Below, one piece after another: positions 1 to 6,751 of a DNA stretch of 10,867 bases. Both the position numbers and the translations under genes were made by a program. A model generated the notes under the pieces. It was given only the letters and a program-made list of their open reading frames with translations, had not been told where the DNA came from and searched no databases. The stretch spans positions 1 to 10,867 of the forward strand of contig JAJYPQ010000099.1 of the NCBI GenBank assembly GCA_021795255.1, read 5' to 3'. Origin of the DNA: Pseudomonadota bacterium. Lineage in GTDB: Bacteria > Pseudomonadota > Gammaproteobacteria > Acidiferrobacterales > Acidiferrobacteraceae. How positions within the stretch are numbered: position 1 is the first letter of the stretch; each line of letters begins with the position of its first letter.

Positions 1-222
1 GCAGCCGACCAAGTGAACCACAAAACCCTTGCCATGCCCTCGCGCCTCGAGCAGAGTCGGTGTCTCTAAGGCGCCATTCGGCCGCCGAAAACGCCAAGGC
101 TGATAACTCAATACGGCCTCGGATTCAGCCGTATATGAGGCGATCCGCAGCCAGCCCTTGACCCCGTAGGCGCCGGTAACACGACCCACCTCGATCCACA
201 TAGGTGGCTCGTGGTCGGTCAT
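1..222 (-). CDS. rimM: Ribosome maturation factor RimM, N-terminal part (runs off left edge)
   Basis: Only the first 74 codons are present. RimM binds ribosomal protein S19 and helps mature the 16S rRNA 3' domain and assemble the 30S head. The N-terminal beta-barrel signature is visible near residues 11-24 (EVGRVTGAYGVKGWLR), followed by an S/T-rich stretch and a conserved PWR-type segment near residue 42. The ATG at 222 lies 4 nt after the rpsP stop codon, in the classic rpsP-rimM order, which suggests translational coupling. A second in-frame ATG lies 8 codons in, but the first fits the gene spacing better. The C-terminal PRC-barrel domain and the expected trmD and rplS lie outside the window. 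Identification rests on the N-terminal motif plus synteny. Confidence 0.93.
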   Translation of the reverse strand, partial: MTDHEPPMWIEVGRVTGAYGVKGWLRIASYTAESEAVLSYQPWRFRRPNGALETPTLLEARGHGKGFVVHLVGC

Positions 223-226
223 GCCT

Positions 227-466
227 TTAAGACGCGGTCTTCAGGAGACCCGCAACCCGCTCGGAGGCCTGGGCTCCGCGATCTAGCCAATACTGGACGC
301 GCTCGCGATCAACCCGCAGGCGCTCCTCAGCCCCGCTCGCTATGGGATTGAAAAAACCGACCCTCTCTATAAAGGCTCCCCCTACGGCGCGCCGCTTGTC
401 GGCAACCACGATAGAGTAGAAAGGACGCTTATTTGCGCCCCGGCGAGCTAACCGAATTGTTACCAT
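227..466 (-). CDS. rpsP: 30S ribosomal protein S16
   Basis: S16 is a 79-residue component of the small subunit that binds 16S rRNA early in assembly. The family N-terminus [17 protein letters not shown] is followed by the conserved IVVAD and ERVGFFNP segments (about residues 19-41) and the [15 protein letters not shown] helix near residues 57-71. The length is normal for the family. The ATG at 466 follows a G-rich ribosome-binding stretch (GGGGG, 5 nt before the start). It is first in an rpsP-rimM unit, with rimM starting 4 nt after its stop. In many gammaproteobacteria ffh lies upstream of rpsP; here mlaA does. The basic composition (many Arg/Lys) is normal. Confidence 0.98.
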   Translation of the reverse strand: MVTIRLARRGANKRPFYSIVVADKRRAVGGAFIERVGFFNPIASGAEERLRVDRERVQYWLDRGAQASERVAGLLKTAS

Positions 467-479
467 GAAACCCCCAATG

Positions 480-496
480 CGGACCCTTAAGGCCCG
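480..496 (-). promoter_or_regulatory. Hairpin in the rpsP leader
   Basis: On the minus strand the sequence CGGGCCTTAAGGGTCCG can fold into a 6-bp stem (one G-U pair) with a 5-nt loop. It ends 13 nt before the rpsP start codon and abuts the G-rich ribosome-binding site, so it could influence initiation. No T-run follows, so it is not a terminator. That it is regulatory is inference from position only. Confidence 0.3.
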
Positions 497-507
497 GAAA
501 GCGTGAG

Positions 508-536
508 ATTTTACCCTGTTATGCCGAAAAAAAGAA
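508..536 (-). promoter_or_regulatory. Candidate sigma70 promoter for rpsP-rimM
   Basis: The minus strand has TAAAAT (508-513) as a -10 element matching 5 of 6 consensus bases. At 17-nt spacing the -35 position (531-536) reads only TTCTTT, a poor match, inside a T-rich run that could act as an UP-like element. The implied transcript would start about 35 nt upstream of the rpsP ATG and contain the 480-496 hairpin. A promoter is expected here because r-protein expression should exceed that of mlaA. Confidence 0.35.
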
Positions 537-539
537 ATC

Positions 540-1238
540 CTAATGCTCGCCTCGACGCTTTCTCACCAAAGCCCGCCGTTTTTGCCAAAAAGCATCCCGT
601 ACAAAGGCGTACTCATGACCGGCTGCCGCGAGTTTCATAAGAAAGCCCTCGTGCAGATAATGGGAGCGCGTATCGATCAATTGGACGCCATAGGCGCTCC
701 ACATACTCGAGGGATCGGAGAGATAGGTTGGGGGGTTCAGATAGGTATCAACCCCCAAACCAACCCCGTCTCGAAAGTCGCTCGGTCCAAAAAGCGGCAA
801 CACAAGATAGGGGCCGCTCTGGACCCCCCACACCGCCAGCGTCTCGCCAAAATCCGCGTGGTGGGCTGGTAGACCCATAGGGGTCGCGACATCAATGAGA
901 CCGAGCAAGCCGAGCGTTGAGTTCACCAGGAAACGGGCGGTTTCGAGCAGGGCCGGACGGGCGCGTCCTTGGAGAGACTCGTTGACGACCACCTCGACAT
1001 CTTCCAGATTGGAGAAGAAATCGCTCACCCCGCGGCGCAGCGGTAGGGGCGTCAAGCCCACGTAGGCCTGGGCCGTGGGTTTTAGCAATATCCGGTCAAG
1101 GTGTTGATTAAAAACAAATATCTTCTTGTTCATGGGTTTCAAGGGATCATCCGGCCCATGCGCGGGGCGCGCACCAGTGGTCGCGCAGCCCCCGAGCACG
1201 AGCACTACCAGCACTGTCAGTATTGTCCGGCTGTACAC
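540..1238 (-). CDS. mlaA: MlaA (VacJ) outer-membrane phospholipid-trafficking lipoprotein
   Basis: MlaA works with porins in the outer membrane to remove misplaced phospholipids from the outer leaflet and pass them to MlaC and the inner-membrane MlaFEDB transporter. From the chosen GTG the protein has 232 residues. A hydrophobic signal peptide ends in the lipobox LGGC with Cys18. The family signature [15 protein letters not shown] follows (about 31-45), then the [17 protein letters not shown] segment and the [24 protein letters not shown] core. An upstream extension to 1430 in the same frame would overlap the preceding gene and bury the signal peptide. The promoter at 1263-1291 and the SD-like AAGGGG, 6 nt before this GTG, favour 1238; two more GTGs sit directly upstream (1241, 1244). 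No other mla genes are in the window. Confidence 0.94.
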   Translation of the reverse strand: MYSRTILTVLVVLVLGGCATTGARPAHGPDDPLKPMNKKIFVFNQHLDRILLKPTAQAYVGLTPLPLRRGVSDFFSNLEDVEVVVNESLQGRARPALLETARFLVNSTLGLLGLIDVATPMGLPAHHADFGETLAVWGVQSGPYLVLPLFGPSDFRDGVGLGVDTYLNPPTYLSDPSSMWSAYGVQLIDTRSHYLHEGFLMKLAAAGHEYAFVRDAFWQKRRALVRKRRGEH

Positions 1239-1262
1239 CACCACCCCCTTCCCTAAAACCCT

Positions 1263-1291
1263 ATTATCTAGACACTCACCCCGGCTGTCAC
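1263..1291 (-). promoter_or_regulatory. Sigma70 promoter for mlaA
   Basis: On the minus strand GTGACA (1291-1286, 5 of 6 to TTGACA) is separated by exactly 17 nt from GATAAT (1268-1263, 5 of 6 to TATAAT). Transcription would begin near 1256, about 18 nt before the GTG at 1238, with the purine-rich AGGGAAGGGG ribosome-binding stretch between them. It lies in the 73-nt gap after the glycosylase gene, so mlaA can be transcribed independently of the upstream operon. Confidence 0.7.
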
Positions 1292-1311
1292 CAACCGGTC
1301 TGCTCTTGGCC

Positions 1312-1995
1312 CTACCTTTTGATCGCAGTTCCGGCCCCTGTGGCATATGTTTCGGCCGCCGGACACAGATCCTGCAACACGCAAACCGAACATAAAGGCC
1401 GAGGGCGGCAGGTCGTTTTAGCGTGCTCAACGATCAGGGCGTGGTACTCATTGTATAGCCCCAGGTCCTTCGGCAAGGCCTGCTCGAACTGCGCTCGCAG
1501 CTCCTCGTAGGACTCATCCCCTTGCGCCAAACCGAGCCGGGCAAACAAGCGACGCGTGTAACTATCGATGACAAAAACGGCCCTGCCAAACGCATAGAGC
1601 AGGATATCGTCTGCGGTCTCCGGTCCAATACCATGGATCGCCAACAAATCATGGCGCAGAGCTTGGGTATCGCGCTCGGCCACGCGCTCCGCTCCCCCCT
1701 GCGCCAGTAACCATTGACAAAACATCTGGAGCCGCTTGGCCTTGACGTTAAAATAGCCGACCGGTCGAAGGGCCTCCCCAAGCCGCTCCGGGGATAAATC
1801 GGCTATGGCCCCGGGCTCAAGCGGGACGACCTCCCGTAGTCGTACTAGGGCACGCTCGACGTTCGTCCATGAGGTGTTCTGCGTCAGAATCGCACCGACC
1901 ATCACCTCAAAGGCCGTGTCGGCCGGCCACCAGAAGCGGGGGCCATAGTGGCGGAAAAGACGATCGTAAACAGACAGAAAGGCGGTGCTATTCAC
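1312..1995 (-). CDS. Endonuclease III-like HhH-GPD DNA glycosylase (COG2231/MagIII-type)
   Basis: This is a 227-residue base-excision repair glycosylase of the helix-hairpin-helix superfamily. The segment VGAILTQNTSWTNVE (33-47) is typical of the endonuclease III-related subgroup that includes H. pylori 3-methyladenine glycosylase MagIII. The hairpin is IHGIGPETAD (120-129), with catalytic Asp144 in FVIDSYTRR. The position of the E. coli Nth lyase Lys120 is Glu126, while the 18-residue spacing to the Asp is preserved. This suggests a monofunctional glycosylase without beta-lyase activity. Four cysteines near the C-terminus (196, 202, 205, 211; C-x5-C-x2-C-x5-C) could hold a [4Fe-4S] cluster, though Nth has x6 in the first gap. 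It starts with GTG overlapping the rluB stop (GTGA), so it is translationally coupled. Substrate is unknown; it should not be called nth. Confidence 0.88.
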   Translation of the reverse strand: MNSTAFLSVYDRLFRHYGPRFWWPADTAFEVMVGAILTQNTSWTNVERALVRLREVVPLEPGAIADLSPERLGEALRPVGYFNVKAKRLQMFCQWLLAQGGAERVAERDTQALRHDLLAIHGIGPETADDILLYAFGRAVFVIDSYTRRLFARLGLAQGDESYEELRAQFEQALPKDLGLYNEYHALIVEHAKTTCRPRPLCSVCVLQDLCPAAETYATGAGTAIKR

Positions 1996-2741
1996 CGGGA
2001 CTTGCGGGGCGGTGGCAAGCCCGCCGCGGTATAGAGCGCAACGACCGCTGCCGACAACAAGGCACGACTGTGTCCGGGACGCAGATTGCGGGGAAGCTCA
2101 ATGGGACCGTAGCTGATCCGAATAAGACGGCTCACTACCAGACCGAAGGCCTCGAACATGCGCCGCACTTCCCGTTTACGACCCTCCATGATACCGACGT
2201 GATACCAGTGGTTGGCGCCGTCCCCACCCGCATCCTGGATCTCGGTGAAATGCGCCGGACCGTCCTCCAGAACCACTCCCTCGGTGAGTTTCGCTATGAC
2301 GCCAGCATCTGCCCGGCCGAGTACGCGTACGGCATAACGCCGCACGATTTCTTGAGTCGGGTGCATCAAGCGGGCCGCCAATTCTCCGTCGGTAGTAAAG
2401 AGCATGAGGCCCGACGAGTTCATATCAAGCCTGCCCACCGCCACCCACCGGCCTTGTCGAATCGGAGGCAAATGATCGAACACGAGCGGGCGGCCCTGGG
2501 GATCACTACGCGTGCACATCTCGCCCGCCGCCTTATGGTACATGAGGACTCGGGCTTGGGCGTTCGGCTTATGTCCCAATCGCCAGCCGTCGACTACGAT
2601 CTCCGCCCCCGGCTCCACGCGCTCACCGAGTTCGGCAATGTGTCCGGCCACCCGCACCCGGCCGGCTGCGATAACGCGCTCCATCTCCCGCCGCGACCCC
2701 AGCCCCTTTTGAGCCAAGACCTTTTGGAGCTTCTCACTCAT
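1992..2741 (-). CDS. rluB: 23S rRNA pseudouridine synthase, RluB type
   Basis: RluB isomerises U2605 of 23S rRNA (E. coli numbering) to pseudouridine during 50S assembly. The 249-residue protein has an N-terminal S4 RNA-binding domain (about 3-50: EKLQKVLAQKGLGSRREMER...). The RsuA-family catalytic motif GRLDMNSSGLMLFT follows at about 103-116, with nucleophile Asp106. Further on are the family segments HPTQEIVRRYAV and EGRKREVRRMFEAFG. Adjacency to scpB is the usual RluB context and argues for RluB over RsuA, RluE or RluF. Its ATG overlaps the scpB stop (ATGA), and its TGA overlaps the next gene's GTG. The C-terminal tail beyond the catalytic domain is short and basic. Assignment is by motif and synteny, not alignment. 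Confidence 0.95.
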   Translation of the reverse strand: MSEKLQKVLAQKGLGSRREMERVIAAGRVRVAGHIAELGERVEPGAEIVVDGWRLGHKPNAQARVLMYHKAAGEMCTRSDPQGRPLVFDHLPPIRQGRWVAVGRLDMNSSGLMLFTTDGELAARLMHPTQEIVRRYAVRVLGRADAGVIAKLTEGVVLEDGPAHFTEIQDAGGDGANHWYHVGIMEGRKREVRRMFEAFGLVVSRLIRISYGPIELPRNLRPGHSRALLSAAVVALYTAAGLPPPRKSR

Positions 2742-3457
2742 AGCGGATCAGTTGGCGTCTCCGAGGGATATTTAGACGCAGCCTCGGTATCAGCCTCGGT
2801 ATCAGCCTCGGTATCAGCCTCGGTATCAGCCTCGGTATCAGCCTCGGTATCAGCCTCGGTATCAGCCTCGGTATCAGTATCGACTTCACGCTGATCGTCA
2901 GCGTGCAAAATATCCGACTGTTCTTCCGCCACGGCAATTCGTAGCTCACTCAGAGGTGGCAGGTCACCGAGCGAAGTGAGGTTGAAATGCTCGAGAAACG
3001 CTCGCGTCGTTCCATAGAGGGCGGGCCGCCCCGGAACCTCCTTCGTCCCCACTTGCCGAACCCACTCGCGCTGGGTCAGGGTTTTTATGATCTCGGAACT
3101 CACCGCAACGCCACGGATCGCTTCAATTTCACCGCGGGTAGTGGGCTGACGATAGGCAATAATAGCCAAGGTTTCGAGAACGGCGCGGGAGTATCGGCTC
3201 GGCCTTTCGGCCAGCAAGCGATTAAGCCACGGGGCAAATTCAGCGCGCGTCTGAAGACGGTACGCCTTATCAATGCACCGAAGTTCCATAGAACCACCAC
3301 GGCAATCCGTATCGATCTCGTCCAGGGCCGCCAGAAGCACCTGTCGATCTGGTTGCTCCTCCGCGCCAAATAGCGACCCCAGACGTTCGAGAGTGAGGGG
3401 CTCTCCTGCCACTAAAAGAGCGGCCTGAATAATATCCTTTAATCGCATCTCGCTCAT
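2738..3457 (-). CDS. scpB: Segregation and condensation protein B with a polyacidic repeat tail
   Basis: ScpB is the winged-helix kleisin-associated subunit that, with ScpA, forms the SMC condensin complex acting on the nucleoid. The 239-residue protein has the first winged helix at about 4-80 (DIIQAALLVAGEPLTLERL). The second lies at about 90-160, with the family motifs LETLAIIAYRQPTTRGEIEAIRGV (split here at 94-117), GRPALYGTT and FLEHFNL. After residue 180 the tail is low-complexity: residues 195-226 are eight perfect DTEA tetrapeptides, followed by SKYPSETPTDPL. The tail has 16 acidic residues in 32 and is probably disordered; it is not part of the ScpB fold. The start overlaps the scpA stop (ATGA), and the stop overlaps the rluB start (ATGA). 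Confidence 0.96.
   Translation of the reverse strand: MSEMRLKDIIQAALLVAGEPLTLERLGSLFGAEEQPDRQVLLAALDEIDTDCRGGSMELRCIDKAYRLQTRAEFAPWLNRLLAERPSRYSRAVLETLAIIAYRQPTTRGEIEAIRGVAVSSEIIKTLTQREWVRQVGTKEVPGRPALYGTTRAFLEHFNLTSLGDLPPLSELRIAVAEEQSDILHADDQREVDTDTEADTEADTEADTEADTEADTEADTEADTEAASKYPSETPTDPL
2780..2877. repeat. Perfect 12-bp tandem repeat (8 copies) inside scpB
   Basis: The unit on the plus strand is AGCCTCGGTATC, repeated eight times without a single mismatch; on the coding strand it is GATACCGAGGCT = Asp-Thr-Glu-Ala. Because 12 is divisible by 3, gain or loss of units keeps the frame and only changes the length of the ScpB acidic tail. The absence of any synonymous drift between copies implies recent expansion by slippage or ongoing homogenisation. 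The array also keeps several other frames open, which explains long spurious ORFs across it. Confidence 0.98.
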
Positions 3458-4221
3458 GCGCGCGCCTTTACATGAATCGGGGCAAAGGATTCGTTCTGCA
3501 CAAAGCCAATAAGCGACTCCCGAACCAATTCCAAAATAGCCAGAAAGGTCACAACGACACCCCGTTTCCCCTCCGCCAAATCAAACAAGGCTGAAAACTC
3601 GGTATAACCATCGGCACGGACGCTGTCGAGTATTCGCGTCATACGCTCCCGCACCGACAAGGGCTCGCGTAGGATACGGTGATGGGCAAAGGCGTCCTCG
3701 CGCTGGAGAACCAAACGTAAGGCGCCAAGCAGGTCCTCCAAAGTGACCACCGGCGGATCTCGATCGACCTGACGCGCCTCAATAGGAATTGCCGGAAGAA
3801 ATAGGTCGCGCCCGACCCGCGGCATCGCGTCAAGCCCTTCCACCGCCTCGCGATAGCGTTCGTAGTCGAGCAAGCGGCGCACAAGCTCTGCCCGCGGATC
3901 CACATCCTCCTCATCGACCGTCTTCGGTCGTGGCAAGAGCATCCGCGATTTAATCTCAGCAAGCATCGCCGCCATCACCAGATAATCGGCAGCGAGTTCG
4001 AGCTTGACCGCCTTCATGAGTTCGACATACACCATATACTGACGCGTCACTTCGGCGATCGGGATGTCCAAGATATCGATATTATCGCGGCGAATGAGAT
4101 ACAACAGAAGGTCGAGAGGTCCGGCAAAGGACTCGAGAATCACCTCGAGGGCATCGGGAGGAATATAAAGGTCGGCCGGCATCTGCACCATCTGCTCGCC
4201 GCGAATGAGAACCGCGCTCAT
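3454..4221 (-). CDS. scpA: Segregation and condensation protein A (kleisin)
   Basis: ScpA bridges the SMC head domains and recruits ScpB in bacterial condensin. From the ATG at 4221 the protein has 255 residues. The family N-terminal motif ESFAGPLDLLLYLIRRDNIDILDIPI (about 30-55) contacts the SMC neck. It is followed by QYMVYVELMKAVKLELAADYLVMAAMLAEIKSRMLLP (split; about 60-97), a variable acidic linker with DEEDVDPRAELVRRLLDYERYREA, and a C-terminal winged helix near 180-250 with VVVTFLAILELVRE. A longer reading from 4251 would overlap trpS by 26 nt. The ATG at 4221 has a GGGAG ribosome-binding site 7 nt upstream and lies 4 nt after the trpS stop, so it is preferred. ATGs at codons 11 and 14 are weaker alternatives. 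No smc gene is present in the window. Confidence 0.94.
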   Translation of the reverse strand: MSAVLIRGEQMVQMPADLYIPPDALEVILESFAGPLDLLLYLIRRDNIDILDIPIAEVTRQYMVYVELMKAVKLELAADYLVMAAMLAEIKSRMLLPRPKTVDEEDVDPRAELVRRLLDYERYREAVEGLDAMPRVGRDLFLPAIPIEARQVDRDPPVVTLEDLLGALRLVLQREDAFAHHRILREPLSVRERMTRILDSVRADGYTEFSALFDLAEGKRGVVVTFLAILELVRESLIGFVQNESFAPIHVKARA

Positions 4222-4225
4222 AGAC

Positions 4226-5443
4226 TCACTCCCACGCGAGACCCATCGCACGCCGGACGTCTGTCAACGTTTCCTCGGCAAGCTCGCGCGCGCGCCTCGA
4301 ACCATCCGTCAAAACATTGCGGATATAAGCGCTATCCTTCTCTAACTCGCGGGCACGTTCGCGGATGGGGGCGAGCTCCTCGTTGATCGCATCGATCACC
4401 GGCTGCTTACACTCGAGACAGCCTATGCCCGCGCTACGGCATCCCGCTTGCGCCCAAGTCTTAACGTCTTCCGACGAATAGATTTCATGAAACGGCCAGA
4501 CCGGACATAGGGCCGGATCCCCGGCATCGGTCCTCCGCTTACGGTTGGGGTCGGTAGGCATGGTCTTAATCTTGCGTGCCACTTCGTCCGGCGCCTCGCG
4601 CAGTGCGATCGTATTCCCGTAGGACTTCGACATCTTCTGGCCGTCCAGGCCTGGCATGCGCGATTGGGGCGTCAACATTGCCTGCGGTTCGGTCAAAATC
4701 AGGCGCCCATGCCCTTCGAGATAGCCAAGAAGACGCTCTTTATCGCCAAGCGCCATATTCGGCTGACGCTCTATTAAAGCCCGAGCAGTGTCCAAGGACT
4801 CGACGGTGCCGTGCTCTAAATAACTCGTCCGGAGCTCTTTATAAGCCTTAGCGGGCTTACGCCCCATCTTACGTAAAGCCTCTTCTGCCCGATCGCCGAA
4901 CCCAGGCTCGCGGCCATAGAGAAAATTAAACCGTCTCGCCACTTCCCGCGAGAATTCGATATGAGCCACTTGGTCCTCGCCGACCGGCACGAACGCGGCA
5001 CGATACGCCACGATATCGGCGGTCTGCAAAAGCGGGTAACCGAGAAACCCGTAAGTCGCGAGATCGCGCTCGCGCAACCGCGCTTGCTGATCCTTATAGG
5101 TAGGAACGCGCTCAAGCCAACTGAGCGGGGTCATCATCGATAACAGCAAGTGAAGTTCCGCATGCTGCGGCACATCCGACTGCACGAAGACCGTCGCACT
5201 ATTGGCGTCCACGCCCGCCGCAATCCAATCGATGACCATCTCGCGCACACTCTGGCCTATGATCGCCGGATCCTCGTAGTGCGTCGTTAAGGCGTGCCAA
5301 TCGGCCACGAAAAAAAGACAATCGTACTCATGCTGCAGCCGCACCCAATTCTTGAGAACACCGTGATAGTGTCCAAGATGGAGCTTACCTGTCGCACGCA
5401 TCCCTGAGACAACGCGGGTGACGGACGGAAGAATCGAAGACAT
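4226..5443 (-). CDS. trpS: Tryptophanyl-tRNA synthetase, long form with predicted Fe-S cluster motif
   Basis: This class Ic synthetase attaches tryptophan to tRNA-Trp. The HIGH-type motif is LHLGH (21-25) and the KMSKS loop is KMSKS (270-274) within LDGQKMSKSYGN. At 405 residues it is about 70 longer than E. coli TrpS. The extra length lies mainly in an insertion of about 75 residues between the Rossmann core and KMSKS (about 178-252), as in the long Pseudomonas-type enzymes. Cys313, 335, 342 and 345 form C-x21-C-x6-C-x2-C in the C-terminal anticodon-binding part. It closely resembles the C-x22-C-x6-C-x2-C motif that binds a [4Fe-4S] cluster in Thermotoga maritima TrpRS. The ATG follows the M50 protease stop with no gap (TAAATG), with AGGA 8 nt upstream. 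It is followed by scpA 4 nt after its stop. No trp leader or T-box is seen. Confidence 0.97.
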   Translation of the reverse strand: MSSILPSVTRVVSGMRATGKLHLGHYHGVLKNWVRLQHEYDCLFFVADWHALTTHYEDPAIIGQSVREMVIDWIAAGVDANSATVFVQSDVPQHAELHLLLSMMTPLSWLERVPTYKDQQARLRERDLATYGFLGYPLLQTADIVAYRAAFVPVGEDQVAHIEFSREVARRFNFLYGREPGFGDRAEEALRKMGRKPAKAYKELRTSYLEHGTVESLDTARALIERQPNMALGDKERLLGYLEGHGRLILTEPQAMLTPQSRMPGLDGQKMSKSYGNTIALREAPDEVARKIKTMPTDPNRKRRTDAGDPALCPVWPFHEIYSSEDVKTWAQAGCRSAGIGCLECKQPVIDAINEELAPIRERARELEKDSAYIRNVLTDGSRRARELAEETLTDVRRAMGLAWE

Positions 5444-6097
5444 TTACCCCATCCTGCTAACAGAGAAGATGAGATTCCTTAAATCCGTCACAGGAGGACC
5501 AATAATCCAGCCCAGGGCGCCCGTTCCGACAAGGAGCAGAAGTATCCATAAGCCATAGGGCTCGATCCGGCTATAACGCCAAGCCAGTCGGCCAGGCAAC
5601 AAGGCGGACAAGACGCGGCTCCCGTCCAGCGGCGGCAAAGGCAGGAGATTGAGGACCATAAGCACGATATTGATCGTAATCCCGGCGATACTCATATAAA
5701 AAAGCGGGCGTGCAGCCCACAGGGACGGTAGGTAAAGGGCGAGCCGGCCGATCGCGGCCCAGGCCAAAGCCATGAGGAGATTGGCCCCCGGTCCCGCTAG
5801 AGCCACAAGCGCCATATCCCGCTGTGGTCGGCGAAGATTCGACCAGGTGATGGGCACCGGTTTGGCCCATCCGAATATAAACCCGGTGCCCATAAGAATG
5901 AGCAGACCGGGGATCAACACCGTGCCTAGAGGATCTATATGCTTTAAAGGATTGACGGTCAGGCGACCTAGGCGCTGAGCCGTAGGATCTCCCAAACGCT
6001 TTGCCACCCAACCATGAGCCACCTCATGAAGGGTAATCGCAAACAATACCGGCAGGGCCCACACGGCGAAGGTCTGGAGTGAATTTAGTCCGTTCAT
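5444..6097 (-). CDS. M50-family (site-2-protease-like) membrane metalloprotease
   Basis: This is a 217-residue polytopic inner-membrane protein with the zinc protease motif HEVAHG (His24, Glu25, His28) in its first membrane segment and the third-ligand motif LPLPPLDGSR (Asp158) in a later one. Other family segments are the reentrant FGWAKPVPI (75-83) and AGPGANLLMA (101-110). At least four hydrophobic stretches are visible (about 8-30, 57-78, 95-122, 135-156, 182-200). It belongs to the short form without a PDZ domain, common next to trpS and scpA. It is not RseP, which is twice as long and has PDZ domains. The substrate is unknown. The ATG at 6097 has no clear Shine-Dalgarno site and lies 12 nt after the yciO stop, so re-initiation by coupled ribosomes is likely. 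Confidence 0.92.
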   Translation of the reverse strand: MNGLNSLQTFAVWALPVLFAITLHEVAHGWVAKRLGDPTAQRLGRLTVNPLKHIDPLGTVLIPGLLILMGTGFIFGWAKPVPITWSNLRRPQRDMALVALAGPGANLLMALAWAAIGRLALYLPSLWAARPLFYMSIAGITINIVLMVLNLLPLPPLDGSRVLSALLPGRLAWRYSRIEPYGLWILLLLVGTGALGWIIGPPVTDLRNLIFSVSRMG

Positions 6098-6109
6098 GAC
6101 GAGAGTATA

Positions 6110-6748
6110 TCAGCCCCCTCCCTTAGGTGCGAACAAGGACGACTCCCCCGTTCCTGTCCGACGAACGGAAAAGTCCTGCCCATCCCATTCCACGACCGTC
6201 GTGGGTTCGCCCGAGCAAATCCCCCCGTCGATAATGAGATCGAGTTGGTGCTCTAGACGCTCGCGAATGACTTGCGGGTCGGACAGCGGCGCCCCGTCGG
6301 CATCCGGCAACATAAGCGTCACACTCATGAGCGGCGCTCCTAACTCGGCCAATAAGGCCTGCACGACCTGATTGTTCGGAACCCGCAGCCCGATCGTGCG
6401 CCTTTTGGGATCAAGAAGACGGCGCGGTACCTCGCGCGTTGCTGGCAAAACGAAGGTATAAGGGCCGGGGGTATGGGCTCGCAATACACGATAAAGGCGA
6501 TTATCAATCTGTGCGTACGTCGCTAAGTCCGATAAATCCCGGCAAACGAGCGTGAAGGGATGATGAGAGTCAAGCGCGCGTAGCCGGCAAATCCGATCGC
6601 GCCCCTCCTTGTTCGCAAGACTACAACCCAAGGCGTAGCTGGAATCGGTGGGATAGGCGATAACGCCACCGCTCGTGATGATGCTCGCTGCCGTTCGGAT
6701 CAGACGGCCCTGGGGATTTTCAGGATGAATGGCGAAATATTGGGCCAT
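6110..6748 (-). CDS. yciO: YciO, YrdC/Sua5-domain protein related to threonylcarbamoyl-AMP synthase
   Basis: The 212-residue protein has the YrdC fold. It starts with the YciO-specific opening MAQYFAIHPENPQGRLI, then GGVIAYPTDSSYALGC (28-43), RICRLRALDSHHPFTLVCRDLSDL, TPGPYTFVLPA and the core KRRTIGLRVPNN. It ends with LDLIIDGG...PTTVVEWD. TsaC/Sua5 relatives make threonylcarbamoyl-AMP for tRNA t6A. E. coli YciO is a paralog that does not simply replace TsaC, so its exact substrate is unsettled. The N-terminal opening and the rnm neighbour (also adjacent in E. coli) mark it as YciO and not TsaC. AGGA about 9 nt upstream supports the ATG at 6748, which is 3 nt after the rnm stop. A housekeeping tsaC is presumably elsewhere in the genome. 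Confidence 0.94.
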   Translation of the reverse strand: MAQYFAIHPENPQGRLIRTAASIITSGGVIAYPTDSSYALGCSLANKEGRDRICRLRALDSHHPFTLVCRDLSDLATYAQIDNRLYRVLRAHTPGPYTFVLPATREVPRRLLDPKRRTIGLRVPNNQVVQALLAELGAPLMSVTLMLPDADGAPLSDPQVIRERLEHQLDLIIDGGICSGEPTTVVEWDGQDFSVRRTGTGESSLFAPKGGG

Positions 6749-6751
6749 GTC

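Noticed and set aside
525..542. T-rich run after the mlaA stop as an intrinsic terminator
   Set aside because: The only nearby stem (GCTTT/AAAGC in the mlaA 3' end) ends about 22 nt before the T-run, too far for a classical terminator; the run may serve the rpsP promoter.
1239..1430. Longer MlaA reading frame starting at 1430
   Set aside because: It would overlap the glycosylase gene, read through the promoter region, and put the lipoprotein signal peptide about 65 residues inside the protein.
1869..2894. A 341-codon open frame on the plus strand
   Set aside because: It is antisense to rluB and the scpB 3' end, both of which have clear catalytic or family motifs. The frame stays open partly because of the 12-bp repeat, and its translation has no recognisable domain.
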